Source: an uncultured SAR116 cluster alpha proteobacterium
Lineage (GTDB): Bacteria; Pseudomonadota; Alphaproteobacteria; Puniceispirillales; Marisalimonadaceae
Reading direction: 5' to 3'
DNA length: 64,000 nt
Assembly: GCA_902537945.1 (NCBI GenBank)
Contig: CACBDG010000004.1
Location: 52,298 to 116,297, forward strand
Shown here: piece by piece, positions 1 to 9,742 of the stretch
Position numbering within the stretch: the first letter of the stretch is position 1
Layout of the letters: every line of letters begins with the position of its first letter
The notes under the pieces: generated by a model
Database searches by the model: none
The model's input: only the letters and a program-made list of their open reading frames with translations
What the model was told of the DNA's origin: nothing
Program-made: the position numbers and the translations under genes

Positions 1-2
1 AA

Positions 3-323
3 GTTTACACCAACAGCTTTTTAAAAAATAGTTTTCAACCTGCATTAAACTGGTATAGGTGCATGACCTCAAATGTTCTTAATAGTGATTTAAGAATTTT
101 TTCTGGCAAAAAGATTGAAGTTCCATCTTGTTTTATTGCAGGTGAAAAAGATTGGGGTATTTACCAAAAACCTGGAGCATTAGAAATAATGGAAAATAAT
201 TTGTGTTTGCATTATAAGGGCAGACATATTATCCAGAATGCTGGACATTGGGTTCAACAAGAAAATCATGTCGATGTAGCAAAAACTTTAATAGATTTTT
301 TTAAAAATAATAATTTATTTTAG
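3..323 (+). CDS. alpha/beta hydrolase (epoxide-hydrolase-like), C-terminal part, cut by left edge
   Basis: The reading frame is open from base 3, before the first ATG at 63, so this is the 3' end of a gene that starts outside the window. The upstream residues include ALNWYR, typical of soluble epoxide hydrolases and haloalkane-dehalogenase-like alpha/beta hydrolases just before the last strands. The sequence then has VPSCFIAGEKDWG, the strand carrying the acid residue (D about 30 residues after the ATG), and QNAGHWVQQE, the loop with the catalytic histidine. The nucleophile is off the window. Substrate is unknown. The next gene starts 8 bases later, so the two are probably co-transcribed. Confidence 0.8.
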   Translation, partial: VYTNSFLKNSFQPALNWYRCMTSNVLNSDLRIFSGKKIEVPSCFIAGEKDWGIYQKPGALEIMENNLCLHYKGRHIIQNAGHWVQQENHVDVAKTLIDFFKNNNLF

Positions 324-331
324 GAACTATT

Positions 332-1225
332 TTGAACTTCTCTTTATCTGGAAATCTTTTTAAGGGAATTGGAATAGCCACTATTGGTGCATTAGTTTTA
401 TCTCCAGACACCTTGTTTATGAGATGGTCTGGAATGGACGCATGGTCAATGCTGACGTGGCGAGGCTTTGAAATGGGATTAATGCTTATCTTATTTTCTA
501 GCTGTTTTGGAATTTATAGAAAAAATTTTAAAAAAGTTTTTTCAAGAGTTGGTATCTGGATAATGTTATCTCAGATATTAAGCTCTATATTTTTCACGTA
601 TGGTGTTGCTGAAACTTCAGTATCTTTAATTTTATTTTGTCTAGCAACCTCTCCAATATTTGCCTCTATATTTTCAATTTTTATTCTTAAAGAAAAAACA
701 ACATCTTCGACATGGATAACTGCATTTTTTGCATTGATCGGAGTTGGGATTTCTGTGGCAAATGGTGAAAATGTATTAAACGCTCCTCAAGGTAGTGTTT
801 TAATTGGTACAATATGTGGCATTAGTGCTTCAGCTACATTAGGCTTGAGTTTAGTTTTTTTAAGAAGCAAACCAGAGATACCAGCTATGACAGTTACTGG
901 AATAAGTTCATTTGGTTATGGTATTATTGGATTATTTATTGTTTCGCCAGATCTTCTTTTTAAAGGTGATATAATTGCAATTTCTTTATCTGGATTAATA
1001 ATCCTTCCAATATCTTTTGCATGCTTAACTTTTGCAACTAGGTACACTCAAGCTTCAAATATCGGACTTTTAATGCTTTTAGAAACTTCTCTGGGTCCAT
1101 TTTGGGTATGGCTTGGCACAAATGAAACTCCAAATATCTATATGATAGTTGGTGGAGTCATAGTTATTTTTAGTCTTGCTTGGTATATTTTAGTAGATCA
1201 AATAAAAATTTCTTTTTCAAAATAA
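332..1225 (+). CDS. EamA/DMT-family transporter
   Basis: A 297-residue hydrophobic protein with about ten predicted membrane segments and the internal EamA repeat of drug/metabolite transporters (first half to about residue 150, second half after it). A typical glycine- and serine-rich helix pair follows residue 80 (SVSLILFCLATSPIFASIFS), and an ILKEKTT-type motif precedes the next helix. The start is TTG at 332, with AGGA six bases upstream, directly after the hydrolase stop. Substrate cannot be read from the sequence; relatives export amino acids, metabolites or drugs, and some import. It is one of three EamA proteins in the window (others at 11760 and 51747). Confidence 0.85.
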   Translation: MNFSLSGNLFKGIGIATIGALVLSPDTLFMRWSGMDAWSMLTWRGFEMGLMLILFSSCFGIYRKNFKKVFSRVGIWIMLSQILSSIFFTYGVAETSVSLILFCLATSPIFASIFSIFILKEKTTSSTWITAFFALIGVGISVANGENVLNAPQGSVLIGTICGISASATLGLSLVFLRSKPEIPAMTVTGISSFGYGIIGLFIVSPDLLFKGDIIAISLSGLIILPISFACLTFATRYTQASNIGLLMLLETSLGPFWVWLGTNETPNIYMIVGGVIVIFSLAWYILVDQIKISFSK

Positions 1226-1251
1226 ATTGATTTATATAAAATTTGGAAAAA

Positions 1252-1653
1252 TTATTTTGAAAATTGGAGTATTAACTTATATCTATTTGATTTAGATTTT
1301 TCATCAAGTTTGTTTTTAAAATTGTATCCCCAAACAGGACCAGGCCAAGCTGGGTCACTTTTTTTTCTTAAAACCAAATGTAAATGAAGCTGAGATACTA
1401 CATTTCCTAACATACCAATATTTGTCTTATAGTATCTTCCTTTAGATTTAAGATAGTCACCTAGTTCTATTGCAAAATTTAATAAATAATTTCTATCTTT
1501 TATCTCTAATTCATATAACTCTGTTAAGTTTGATTTTTTTGGAATTAGGATCACCCAAAAAACTTCACTTATGTCCATTAATCTTATTTGAAAATCATTA
1601 TTTTCCTTAACTAGAAAACTATCCTGTTCTATTCTATTGTCTAATTTAAACAT
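1252..1653 (-). CDS. HIT-family hydrolase/transferase
   Basis: A 133-residue histidine-triad protein. The signature is VSQLHLHLVLRK near residue 85, followed by DPAWPGPVWG, which marks the proteobacterial HIT subgroup where the triad reads Q-x-H-x-H instead of H-x-H-x-H. Family members cleave or transfer nucleoside phosphates (Ap4A, nucleoside phosphoramidates). It is convergent with the DMT gene and divergent from the amidohydrolase at 1737, with an 83-base intergenic region that must hold both promoters. Length is normal for the family. Confidence 0.85.
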   Translation of the reverse strand: MFKLDNRIEQDSFLVKENNDFQIRLMDISEVFWVILIPKKSNLTELYELEIKDRNYLLNFAIELGDYLKSKGRYYKTNIGMLGNVVSQLHLHLVLRKKSDPAWPGPVWGYNFKNKLDEKSKSNRYKLILQFSK

Positions 1654-1736
1654 TTCTATTTCCTAATAAATTGATTAATTTTTATATTATTACGATTTAT
1701 TAAGTTAATAAAGATTTCAAATTAAGGGAAAATCCA

Positions 1737-2975
1737 ATGGTTAAAGAAACAAATATTTCAATTAATGAGAATAGGTTATGGGATAGTTTGATGGAAATGG
1801 CAAAAATTGGTCCCGGCATAGCAGGAGGAAATAATAGACAAACTGTTACTTTCGAAGATGGTGAAGCTAGAAAACTTTTACAGAAATGGACTTTGGAAGC
1901 AGGAATGTCAATGAAAGTTGATGAACTTGGTTCAATGTTTTTTAAAAGAGACGGAACAGATAAAAATGCTCTTCCTGTAGTAATAGGCAGCCACTTAGAC
2001 ACTCAACCAACAGGTGGAAAGTATGATGGTGTTCTAGGTGTTTTAGCTGGCCTAGAAGTTATCAGAACACTTAATGATTTAAATATACAAACAAAAAGAC
2101 CTATTTTAGTCGTTAATTGGACTAATGAAGAAGGATCACGTTTTCCTCCTGCGATGATGGCTTCAGCTGGATATGCAGGTATTTATGATGTTAAGACTTT
2201 ACTTGCAGCAACTGATTATGAAGGAAATATTTTTGGAGAAGAACTTGAAAAAATTGGATGGAAAGGATCTGAACCAGTTGGTAAAGAAAAATTTCATTGT
2301 TATTATGAACTTCACATTGAACAGGGTCCAATACTTGAAAGTGAAAATATTGATATTGGGGTAGTTACTCATGGTCAAGGATTAAAATGGTTAGAAGTAA
2401 AACTTACCGGAGTTGAACAACATACTGGCACAACTCCAATGAACATAAGGAAAGATACGGCATTAGCATTATCAGAAATTGTTTTGAACGTTAATAAAGT
2501 AGCAAATAAAAACCAACCTAATGCACTTGGTAGTGTAGGGCACATTGAAGTCTCACCTAATTCAAGAAACGTGATTGCTGGTCAAACAATATTTACAATA
2601 GACATAAGATCTCCTGAAATAAAAAAACTTAATGATATGGAAAAAGAAATAAAGTCATCTGCAAAGAAAATTTGTAAAAAATATAAAGTAAATCTTCAAA
2701 TGGAACAAATTGGTGGGTTTGATCCCGTAGCCTTTGACAAACTTTGTCTTGAAAACATTAGAGATAGTGCCAAAAAATTTGGATATTCTTACAAAGATAT
2801 TGTTTCAGGTGCCGGCCATGATGCATGTTGGATTAATACTGTCGTACCGTCAGCTATGATAATGTGTCCCTGCATAGATGGCTTAAGTCATAATGAAGCT
2901 GAGGAGATAAAACCTGAATGGGCATACTCAAGTACAAACGTTTTACTTCATTCTGCTATTGCATCTGCTTCGTAA
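1737..2975 (+). CDS. Zn-dependent amidohydrolase (N-carbamoyl-L-amino acid hydrolase / allantoate amidohydrolase family, M20)
   Basis: A 412-residue, full-length M20-type hydrolase. Metal-site motifs are GSHLDTQPTGGKYDG (84-98; H86 and bridging D97), NEEGSRF (130-136) and ELHIEQG (191-197). The dimerisation lid has HTGTTPM, and the C-terminal metal histidine is in DGLSHNE. The family hydrolyses N-carbamoyl or ureido groups (carbamoyl amino acids, ureidopropionate, allantoate) releasing ammonia and CO2; the exact substrate is undetermined. The start is supported by AAGGGAAAA just upstream. It converges with edd, leaving 9 bases between stops. A second member is at 45798. Confidence 0.88.
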   Translation: MVKETNISINENRLWDSLMEMAKIGPGIAGGNNRQTVTFEDGEARKLLQKWTLEAGMSMKVDELGSMFFKRDGTDKNALPVVIGSHLDTQPTGGKYDGVLGVLAGLEVIRTLNDLNIQTKRPILVVNWTNEEGSRFPPAMMASAGYAGIYDVKTLLAATDYEGNIFGEELEKIGWKGSEPVGKEKFHCYYELHIEQGPILESENIDIGVVTHGQGLKWLEVKLTGVEQHTGTTPMNIRKDTALALSEIVLNVNKVANKNQPNALGSVGHIEVSPNSRNVIAGQTIFTIDIRSPEIKKLNDMEKEIKSSAKKICKKYKVNLQMEQIGGFDPVAFDKLCLENIRDSAKKFGYSYKDIVSGAGHDACWINTVVPSAMIMCPCIDGLSHNEAEEIKPEWAYSSTNVLLHSAIASAS

Positions 2976-2984
2976 AATTCAAAA

Positions 2985-4802
2985 TCAATCATTAATTAAA
3001 TTTAAGCCTGCCCCATTTTCTGCTCCAGTAGCATTAGTTCTTAACAAAGAAAAGAGATTTCTACCAAAATTTAAATGTGTATTCTTTTCTGAAGTTATCA
3101 TTTGTCTTTTTGAAATATCTTCGTTAACATTAATTTTTCCATTACTTGCATCAATTTCTATTTCATCTCCATCTTGAATTTTAGCTATTATACCACCATC
3201 TATTGCTTCAGGTGTAATATGGATTGCAGACGGAACTTTTCCTGAAGCACCAGACATTCTGCCATCAGTAATCAGAGCCACTTTAAAACCCATATCTTGT
3301 ATATTAGAAAGAATAGGTGTTAGTGCGTGTAATTCAGGCATACCGTTAGCTTTTGGTCCTTGAAATTTTACTACAACTATTACATCCCGGTTTAGAATAC
3401 CTTTATTATAGGCTATTTTAACGTCTTCTTGATTATCAAATACCATAGCAGGTGCAGTAATATTATGATGCTCAGGTTTTACAGCAGATATTTTAATAAC
3501 TCCTTTACCTAGATTACCTTTCAATATTTTTAATCCACCATTTTTTTGATGTGGATCTTTAACAGTTTTCAAAATGTTATCATCATATGATTTTGATTTT
3601 TCTTTATTCCAAACTAATTTAGCACCTTTTAAAGTTGCCTCTGAAATATAATCAAATAAACTTTCGCCCCAAATTGTTTTAGCAGATCCATCCAATAAAC
3701 CTTCATCTAATAGCTCTCCAATTATGAAACTCATACCTCCAGCTGCATGAAATTGATTTATATCTGCACTACCATTTGGATATACCTTTGCCAATAAGGG
3801 GGTAATTTCTGATAAATCTTCAAAATCTTCCCACAACAACTTTATTCCTGCAGCTGCGGCCATAGCTGGAAGATGCAACGTATGATTAGTTGATCCGCCA
3901 GTTGCAAGCAAACCAATTATAGCATTTACAAAGCTTCTCTCATCTATAATTTTTCCAATGGGTCTTATATCTTGGCCCTTTCTTGAAATAAGAATTGCTT
4001 GTTGTGTTGCAGCAACATTGTATGCGTTTCTTAAATCACTATGAGGATGAATAAAAGCAGCACCAGGTAAATGCAAACCCATGATTTCCATTAACATCTG
4101 ATTGGAGTTAGCTGTCCCATAAAAAGTACAAGTGCCCTCTCCATGATATGCTGAAGTTTCTGCTTTTAGTAATTCTGCTCTAGATACCTCACCTTTAGCA
4201 AAAGCTTTTCTAACTTTAGCTTTTTCTTCATTAGTTATTCCAGATGACATTGGTCCAGCTGGAATGAAAATAATTGGCAAATGTCCAAAAGAAAGAGCTC
4301 CAATAAAAAGTCCAGGTACAATTTTATCACAAACACCTAAACATAATGCTGCATCATAAACCCCATGACTTAGTGAAACTGCTGTTGACATTGCAATTAC
4401 GTCTCTCGACATAAGAGATAGTTCCATCGCAGGTCTTCCCTGGGTAATTCCATCACACATTGCAGGAACTCCACCTGCCATTTGGGCTGTTGCACCTAAT
4501 TGATTTGCAGCAGCTTTAATTATTTTTGGAAAATTTTCTAACGGTTTATGAGCAGAAAGCATATCATTATAAGCTGATACAATGCCAATATTTGGTTTAG
4601 TATTTAGTAAAATAGTGTCTTTTTCTGTTGAAGGTGAGCCAGCTACCACATGCGCCATGTTAGAACATGCAATTGAACCCCTATCGTTATCATTATCATC
4701 TTCCATAGCAACGACATTATCCAAATATCGTTTTCTATAATATTTACTTCTATCTATTATTCTGTTGGTCACTTCAATGATTTTACTATTTAATTTAGTC
4801 AT
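2985..4802 (-). CDS. edd: 6-phosphogluconate dehydratase
   Basis: A 605-residue protein of the IlvD/Edd family, of the length expected for Edd. It dehydrates 6-phosphogluconate to 2-keto-3-deoxy-6-phosphogluconate in the Entner-Doudoroff pathway. Visible landmarks are the Fe-S ligand regions [18 protein letters not shown] (about 110-127) and [12 protein letters not shown] (about 152), and the C-terminal block [19 protein letters not shown]. It is the last gene of a zwf-pgl-edd operon; its start overlaps the pgl end by 8 bases. The KDPG aldolase gene (eda), often next to edd, is not in this window. Confidence 0.95.
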   Translation of the reverse strand: MTKLNSKIIEVTNRIIDRSKYYRKRYLDNVVAMEDDNDNDRGSIACSNMAHVVAGSPSTEKDTILLNTKPNIGIVSAYNDMLSAHKPLENFPKIIKAAANQLGATAQMAGGVPAMCDGITQGRPAMELSLMSRDVIAMSTAVSLSHGVYDAALCLGVCDKIVPGLFIGALSFGHLPIIFIPAGPMSSGITNEEKAKVRKAFAKGEVSRAELLKAETSAYHGEGTCTFYGTANSNQMLMEIMGLHLPGAAFIHPHSDLRNAYNVAATQQAILISRKGQDIRPIGKIIDERSFVNAIIGLLATGGSTNHTLHLPAMAAAAGIKLLWEDFEDLSEITPLLAKVYPNGSADINQFHAAGGMSFIIGELLDEGLLDGSAKTIWGESLFDYISEATLKGAKLVWNKEKSKSYDDNILKTVKDPHQKNGGLKILKGNLGKGVIKISAVKPEHHNITAPAMVFDNQEDVKIAYNKGILNRDVIVVVKFQGPKANGMPELHALTPILSNIQDMGFKVALITDGRMSGASGKVPSAIHITPEAIDGGIIAKIQDGDEIEIDASNGKINVNEDISKRQMITSEKNTHLNFGRNLFSLLRTNATGAENGAGLNLIND

Positions 4803-5415
4803 CTACTTTCTCTATAAAAAAATCTCTATTTCTATTTTTAATTAAATGATGAATTGGTAATTTCTTTTCTTTTTGAGCTTTCTCAAAAATATTTTGCTTA
4901 GCTTTTCCTTTAACTAATAAAATTATATTTAAACTTTCCATTATCAAAGATAAATTCATGGTAATTCTTGGTATAAAGGGATTACCTTGAGGTGGTGTTA
5001 TTAAAATTTTTGGACTTGCATTTAGATCAAAAGCTTCATTTTGGTTTATCATATCAGGAAACAAAGAAGCAAAATGTCCATCTTCACCCATACCAAGTAG
5101 AGTTACATCAAAAGGTTTTTTGAATTTTGTATTTGATAAAAAGTTTTCTGTAAGAGGAAAGAAATTAATATTTTTAGCTTTATTTTTTATGAAATGATTA
5201 TGTAATAATTTTTGGTTACTGTCTCTATGATCAGGGTCAACTAATCTATCATCTACTAATGTTAGAAAAACTTTCGACCAGGATATATCAATATTTGATA
5301 ATTCTTCATAAATACTAATTGGGCTAGTACCACCACATACGACCAAACTGCCAGAACCCATATTCTTTATAGAAGAATTTAATCTATCAGAAATTAATTT
5401 AACAATACTCATCAT
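4795..5415 (-). CDS. pgl: 6-phosphogluconolactonase
   Basis: A 206-residue protein, slightly shorter than the usual 220-240. It hydrolyses 6-phosphogluconolactone to 6-phosphogluconate. Recognisable are VVCGGTSP near residue 26, TLVDDRLVDPDHRDSN (about 50-65) and LLGMGEDGHFASLFP (about 105-120), the sugar-phosphate and active-site motifs of the NagB/Pgl fold. Translation is coupled on both sides: its start overlaps the zwf stop by one base and its end overlaps edd by eight. Confidence 0.93.
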   Translation of the reverse strand: MMSIVKLISDRLNSSIKNMGSGSLVVCGGTSPISIYEELSNIDISWSKVFLTLVDDRLVDPDHRDSNQKLLHNHFIKNKAKNINFFPLTENFLSNTKFKKPFDVTLLGMGEDGHFASLFPDMINQNEAFDLNASPKILITPPQGNPFIPRITMNLSLIMESLNIILLVKGKAKQNIFEKAQKEKKLPIHHLIKNRNRDFFIEKVDD

Positions 5416-6851
5416 TATTCATCTTTTGGATCAAGCCATTGATGCCCTTCCAAAACCAAAATTTTATCCTCTGGTCCCATAGTACCAGTTCTATAGAGTT
5501 GAGTTTCTTGATTTTTTGCTATTTCTACAATTGGATCAATAAAATCCCAAGCAGCCAGCACTTCATCAGATCTCATAAAAAGTGTTTGATTACCTCTAAC
5601 AACATCCATTAAAAGCCTCTCGTAAGCATCGGGTAGTCTATCAGCAAAAGTGTCACCAAAGGACAAATTGAGTTCTGAAGGGAAAAAGCGCATGCCACCT
5701 GGGCCAGGTGCTTTTGAAGTTAATTTTAGTTTAAGGCCTTCTTCGGGCTGTACTCTTATTATAAGTCTATTGGGTTCGTCATGAGCATCTGTTGTAAATT
5801 TAGAAAAAATATCATGTGGTTTATTTTTAAAGGTAATAATTATTTCACTTGCTCTAGTAGATAATTTTTTACCAGTTCTGATGTAAAATGGAACTCCAGC
5901 CCATCTCCAATTATTTATTACAACTTTTAAAGATACAAAAGTTTCTGTATTTGAGTTTTCTCCTAATTCATCTGAAAAACTTCTATATTGGCCTGTCTGA
6001 ATTTCTTCTTCTGTAATTGGTTTGAGAGCTTTTAAAACTCTTAATTTCTCGTCTCTAAGTTGGTCTGCTTCATAAAATGAAGGCGGTTCCATAGCTATCA
6101 AACATACAAGTTGTAAGAGATGATTTTGTAACATATCTCTTATTGCACCATATTCATTATAATAAGAAATTCTATCTTCAACACCAACTGTCTCAGAAAC
6201 TGTAATTTGAACATTGTCTACATTTTTATTGTTCCATTGATTTTCGAAAAATGTATTAGCAAACCTTAAAGCCATCAAATTTTGAACTGTTTCTTTACCT
6301 AAATAATGATCTATTCTATAGATTTGACTTTCTTTAAAAACACTTGATATTTCATTGTTAATTTGTATGGCTGTTGATTTATTTTTGCCAATTGGTTTTT
6401 CAATTACAAGCCTACTTTGAGGAACATTTAAACCAGAGTCCCTAATGAACCTACAACTATTACCAAATAAGCTAGACGCTATTGCTAAGTAAAATATTAT
6501 GGGTCTATTTGGGTCAAATTTTTCTTTTAAAATTTTAACTAATTCAAGATGACCATTACCAGAAACAACATCTAGCTCAACAAATTTTATAATATTTAGA
6601 AAATAATCCCAGATTTTTTCATTATCAATAACTTTTTTTATAGCTTCATCACATTTAAATTTTAATCCCGAAAAAAAATCATCCTTGGATTTTATTTCTT
6701 TATCGCACAAAATTATATTTGAGTTTTCATCAATCTGCTTATCTAAAAATCTCCAAAATAAAGCTGGTAATATTTTATTTTTAGAGAGATTTCCTGTCCC
6801 ACCAACGATTATGAATTCACTTGGAACGATGTTAGATTTATCTGATGCCAT
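5415..6851 (-). CDS. zwf: glucose-6-phosphate dehydrogenase
   Basis: A 478-residue enzyme of normal length. It oxidises glucose 6-phosphate to 6-phosphogluconolactone with NAD(P)+. The N-terminal Rossmann motif reads GGTGNLSKNKILPALF. The substrate-binding and catalytic signature is RIDHYLGKETVQNL (about residue 180), followed by RFAN and FENQWN. Later family blocks such as PFYIRTGKKL and YERLLMDVVRGNQTLF are intact. It is the first gene of zwf-pgl-edd; the 126 bases between it and the divergent gene at 6978 must hold the promoter. Together with glk at 58532 this gives glucose to KDPG. Confidence 0.96.
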   Translation of the reverse strand: MASDKSNIVPSEFIIVGGTGNLSKNKILPALFWRFLDKQIDENSNIILCDKEIKSKDDFFSGLKFKCDEAIKKVIDNEKIWDYFLNIIKFVELDVVSGNGHLELVKILKEKFDPNRPIIFYLAIASSLFGNSCRFIRDSGLNVPQSRLVIEKPIGKNKSTAIQINNEISSVFKESQIYRIDHYLGKETVQNLMALRFANTFFENQWNNKNVDNVQITVSETVGVEDRISYYNEYGAIRDMLQNHLLQLVCLIAMEPPSFYEADQLRDEKLRVLKALKPITEEEIQTGQYRSFSDELGENSNTETFVSLKVVINNWRWAGVPFYIRTGKKLSTRASEIIITFKNKPHDIFSKFTTDAHDEPNRLIIRVQPEEGLKLKLTSKAPGPGGMRFFPSELNLSFGDTFADRLPDAYERLLMDVVRGNQTLFMRSDEVLAAWDFIDPIVEIAKNQETQLYRTGTMGPEDKILVLEGHQWLDPKDE

Positions 6852-6977
6852 AATACAACTTTTATTTACTCTAAAATAATTAATAAATACCTTAAATATT
6901 ATAAATAATTGTAAATTAATATTATTTAAGTTTAATGTTGATTAAATAATTAGCAATAAGTTAGGGAGAAGTATTTT

Positions 6978-7886
6978 ATGAGTGAACCGATAGCGTTTAT
7001 TGGTCTTGGCGCAATGGGAGGACCAATGGCTCTAAATATTATAAAAAAGGGAACGAATTTATCTGTTTATGACATAGAAAAAGAAAAGATGCAGCCCCAC
7101 ATCAAGTCAGGAGCTGTTCCAGGAAATAGTATTAAAGATACTGTTGAGGATGCAGAAATTATTGTAACAATGTTGCCATCTACAGAAAATGTTAAATCCG
7201 TAATAACCGACCCTGATGGTGTTTTATCATACATAAAGCCTGGATCGATTATATTAGATATGAGTACAATTGCACCAACAGGTACAGATGAAATATATGA
7301 AATATGCAAACAAAAAGATATTGATTTTATAGATGCTCCAGTTGGCAGGTTAGTAAGTCACGCAATCTCTGGTGATTCTCTTTTTATGGTAGGATGTGAT
7401 AACGAGGGAGCTTTTAAAAAAATTGAACCATTACTTAATGCAATGGGAACCACTATTATAAGATGTGGGAAAGTTGGGTCAGGAATAAGAGCAAAAGTTG
7501 TAAATAATTTTCAAATACTAAGTATTGCTCAAATAACTGCTGAAGCCCTTACACTTGCTCAAAAAATTGGTTTAGATTTAAATACATTTAAAGAAGTGAA
7601 TGCTGGAACAACTGCTAATAATGGACAGTTCCATATTAATTTTTTATCAAAAGTACTTAAAAATGATATTGAACCAGGGTTTACAATTGATCTTGCTCAC
7701 AAAGACATGGGGTTAGCAATTGAGACGGCAAATAGTTTTAGAGTTGGTTTACCAGTTGGTTCATCTGTACAAGCAGTTTATGGTCAAGCAAGATCTGGTA
7801 AATTTGCTAAAAAAGATTTTAGCGCGTTACTAGATTATGCTTGTGAACTTGCTGAAGTTAATCCACCAAGAATTAAAAAAAGTTAA
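6978..7886 (+). CDS. 3-hydroxyacid dehydrogenase family, closest in motif to sulfolactaldehyde reductase (YihU-like)
   Basis: A 302-residue beta-hydroxyacid dehydrogenase. The NAD(P) site is GLGAMGGPMA (9-18). The substrate-binding block reads DAPVGRLVSHAISGD, closer to the DVPVGRTxxxAxxG of E. coli YihU than to the DAPVSGG of 3-hydroxyisobutyrate dehydrogenases. The catalytic lysine lies in IRAKVVNNF, and the distal DLAHKDMGLAIE also matches YihU. YihU reduces 3-sulfolactaldehyde to DHPS. The start has AGGGAGA upstream. The neighbouring sulfopyruvate-decarboxylase-like pair makes a C3-sulfonate or related hydroxyacid substrate plausible but unproven. Confidence 0.8.
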   Translation: MSEPIAFIGLGAMGGPMALNIIKKGTNLSVYDIEKEKMQPHIKSGAVPGNSIKDTVEDAEIIVTMLPSTENVKSVITDPDGVLSYIKPGSIILDMSTIAPTGTDEIYEICKQKDIDFIDAPVGRLVSHAISGDSLFMVGCDNEGAFKKIEPLLNAMGTTIIRCGKVGSGIRAKVVNNFQILSIAQITAEALTLAQKIGLDLNTFKEVNAGTTANNGQFHINFLSKVLKNDIEPGFTIDLAHKDMGLAIETANSFRVGLPVGSSVQAVYGQARSGKFAKKDFSALLDYACELAEVNPPRIKKS

Positions 7887-7903
7887 TTGTCTGTCTTTTA
7901 AAT

Positions 7904-8677
7904 CTATACTACAGGACACAAACCACCATCTAAATTTATAGCAGTTCCTGTAATATATGAACTTCTTTTAGAAGATAGAAATGCAACTAGGTTGGCGTAG
8001 TCAATTTCCTCACCAACCATACCCATAGGAACTTTTTTTGATAGTTCATTATAAAAGTCCTCAATACTTCCTGATCCAGCTCTACGTTCCCATTGAGCAC
8101 TTTTAATTAGTCCAATACATATTGTGTTAACTCTTATTTGATCTTTTGCATATTGATTAGCAAGAGATTTTGTCAAGTTTATACCAGCAGCTCTAGTTAC
8201 AGTTGTTGGTAAAGACCCTGCGTTAGGGGCTTTACCTCCACCAATTGTAGCATTAATTATAATCCCTCCATTATTTGACTTCATATATGGGATTGTTAAA
8301 CGACACATTCTTATAGTAGACATTAGTTTTAAATTTATATCATCTTCCCAGTTTTTATCAGTTACATCCTCAAAGAGTGTAGCTGCAGATGCTCCAGCAT
8401 TATTAACTAATACGTCAATTTTCTTGTACCTAGCTATAGTTTCCTCAACTAGTTTTTTACAATCGTCTGCTATGCTTACGTCTGATTTAATTGGCAAAAC
8501 CTCATTGCCTGTTTTTTCTGTAATTATTTTGGCTTTTTCGTGTAAATAATCCCCTCTTCTTCCACAAATAACGACTTGTGCTCCCTCAGATGATAATAAT
8601 TCAGCTGATGCGTAACCTAAACCATCACTACCACCAGTGATCAAAATTACTTTATCCTTTAGACCTAAATCATACAT
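7904..8677 (-). CDS. SDR-family protein with non-canonical active site
   Basis: A 257-residue short-chain dehydrogenase/reductase. The cofactor motif is TGGSDGLG and the structural NNAG is present. At the usual Ser/Tyr-x-x-x-Lys catalytic site it reads NATIGGG and then TTVTR, so the tyrosine is Thr and the lysine is Arg; the reverse-strand DNA confirms this reading. An SDR subgroup with TRAAG and a conserved IGLIKSxQWERR segment shares this, so it is probably a real variant. The start is ATG 8677, with GGAG six bases upstream; a TTG 12 bases earlier lies inside the ribosome binding site. Last gene of the 10844-7904 operon. Confidence 0.82.
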   Translation of the reverse strand: MYDLGLKDKVILITGGSDGLGYASAELLSSEGAQVVICGRRGDYLHEKAKIITEKTGNEVLPIKSDVSIADDCKKLVEETIARYKKIDVLVNNAGASAATLFEDVTDKNWEDDINLKLMSTIRMCRLTIPYMKSNNGGIIINATIGGGKAPNAGSLPTTVTRAAGINLTKSLANQYAKDQIRVNTICIGLIKSAQWERRAGSGSIEDFYNELSKKVPMGMVGEEIDYANLVAFLSSKRSSYITGTAINLDGGLCPVV

Positions 8678-8692
8678 GTATGTCTCCAAATT

Positions 8693-9742
8693 TTATGATT
8701 GTATTTTTATTATACTATTTAATTTAGCTGACTCAAGAATTGCAAGTGCCACCTTAAGTGTTCTTTTTGCATCTAAAGCATTTGTAATGGGGTCAACTTT
8801 TTTATTAATCACGTCAATGAAATGGTTAATCTGAGAGATATAGGGATCAACTTCTTCAAAACTATAATTAATACTTTCCAATTCGTTCTTCCAATTATCT
8901 CCTTCATTTTTGTAACTCCAGAGTTTAAGGTTTGGAAATTCTAATGAGCCTTTTGTGCCAACTATTCTAAGATTATTTTCTTTTAGATGAGGTAAATGTA
9001 TATTTTCGCCAGTTCCAGTCTCCCAAGACCAAGGAGAGGTACCACTATCACTAATCAAAAAATTACCTATTAAGCCTCGTTCAAACTTAAAATTTGTACA
9101 AATAATATCTTCTTTTTCAAAATTATTTATATTATTTGACGAGAATGCTGAAACTTCCGTGATTTCTCCAAATATAAATCTTAGATAATCTATATCATGA
9201 ATAAGATTAGTTATCACAGGACCAGCGCTAACTTTTTTTCTCCATCCTGGTAAAAAATAATCTTGATCTTTTCGAAGCGCCCAAATTCCAGAGAGTCCAA
9301 TAACTTTTCCAATTTTTTTTTTTCTAATAATTTCTTTTGTTTTTAATATTATTGGATTAAATCGTCTTTGATGACCAACTAAAACTGAACAATTATTTAG
9401 TTGTGCAATATTCTCAATTTGCTCAGCTTCATGTGATGTGGCTGAAATAGGTTTTTCAATCAAAACATCTAATCCTAAATTCAGTGCTGATATTGCATTT
9501 TCATGGTGCATAATAGTAGGTGTAGAAATAATCACACCATCAACTTTAGTAGATTTTTTTAATTCATTAAGATCATCAAATAATGATATTTTATTATCAT
9601 AACAAAATGATCTTGCTTCTTCAGTATAATCAACTATCCCACATAGGTTTAAATTTTCTATTGTATTGATAGCCATTAAATGGCGTTTACCAATATTTCC
9701 TATGCCCATAATGGCAAGATTAGTCATTTGATTATTTTGCAT
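8693..9742 (-). CDS. Gfo/Idh/MocA-family NAD(P)-dependent oxidoreductase
   Basis: A 349-residue protein with the N-terminal Rossmann motif GIGNIGKRH (about 13-21), the family EKPIS motif (lysine of the active site), GHQRRFNP, and a C-terminal domain with HDIDYLRFIFG. Relatives oxidise or reduce sugars, inositols and hydroxyacids. Its start overlaps the stop of the TPP-enzyme beta subunit as TAATG, so translation is coupled. Substrate is not identifiable; the operon suggests a polyol, sugar acid or C3 sulfonate intermediate. Confidence 0.87.
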   Translation of the reverse strand: MQNNQMTNLAIMGIGNIGKRHLMAINTIENLNLCGIVDYTEEARSFCYDNKISLFDDLNELKKSTKVDGVIISTPTIMHHENAISALNLGLDVLIEKPISATSHEAEQIENIAQLNNCSVLVGHQRRFNPIILKTKEIIRKKKIGKVIGLSGIWALRKDQDYFLPGWRKKVSAGPVITNLIHDIDYLRFIFGEITEVSAFSSNNINNFEKEDIICTNFKFERGLIGNFLISDSGTSPWSWETGTGENIHLPHLKENNLRIVGTKGSLEFPNLKLWSYKNEGDNWKNELESINYSFEEVDPYISQINHFIDVINKKVDPITNALDAKRTLKVALAILESAKLNSIIKIQS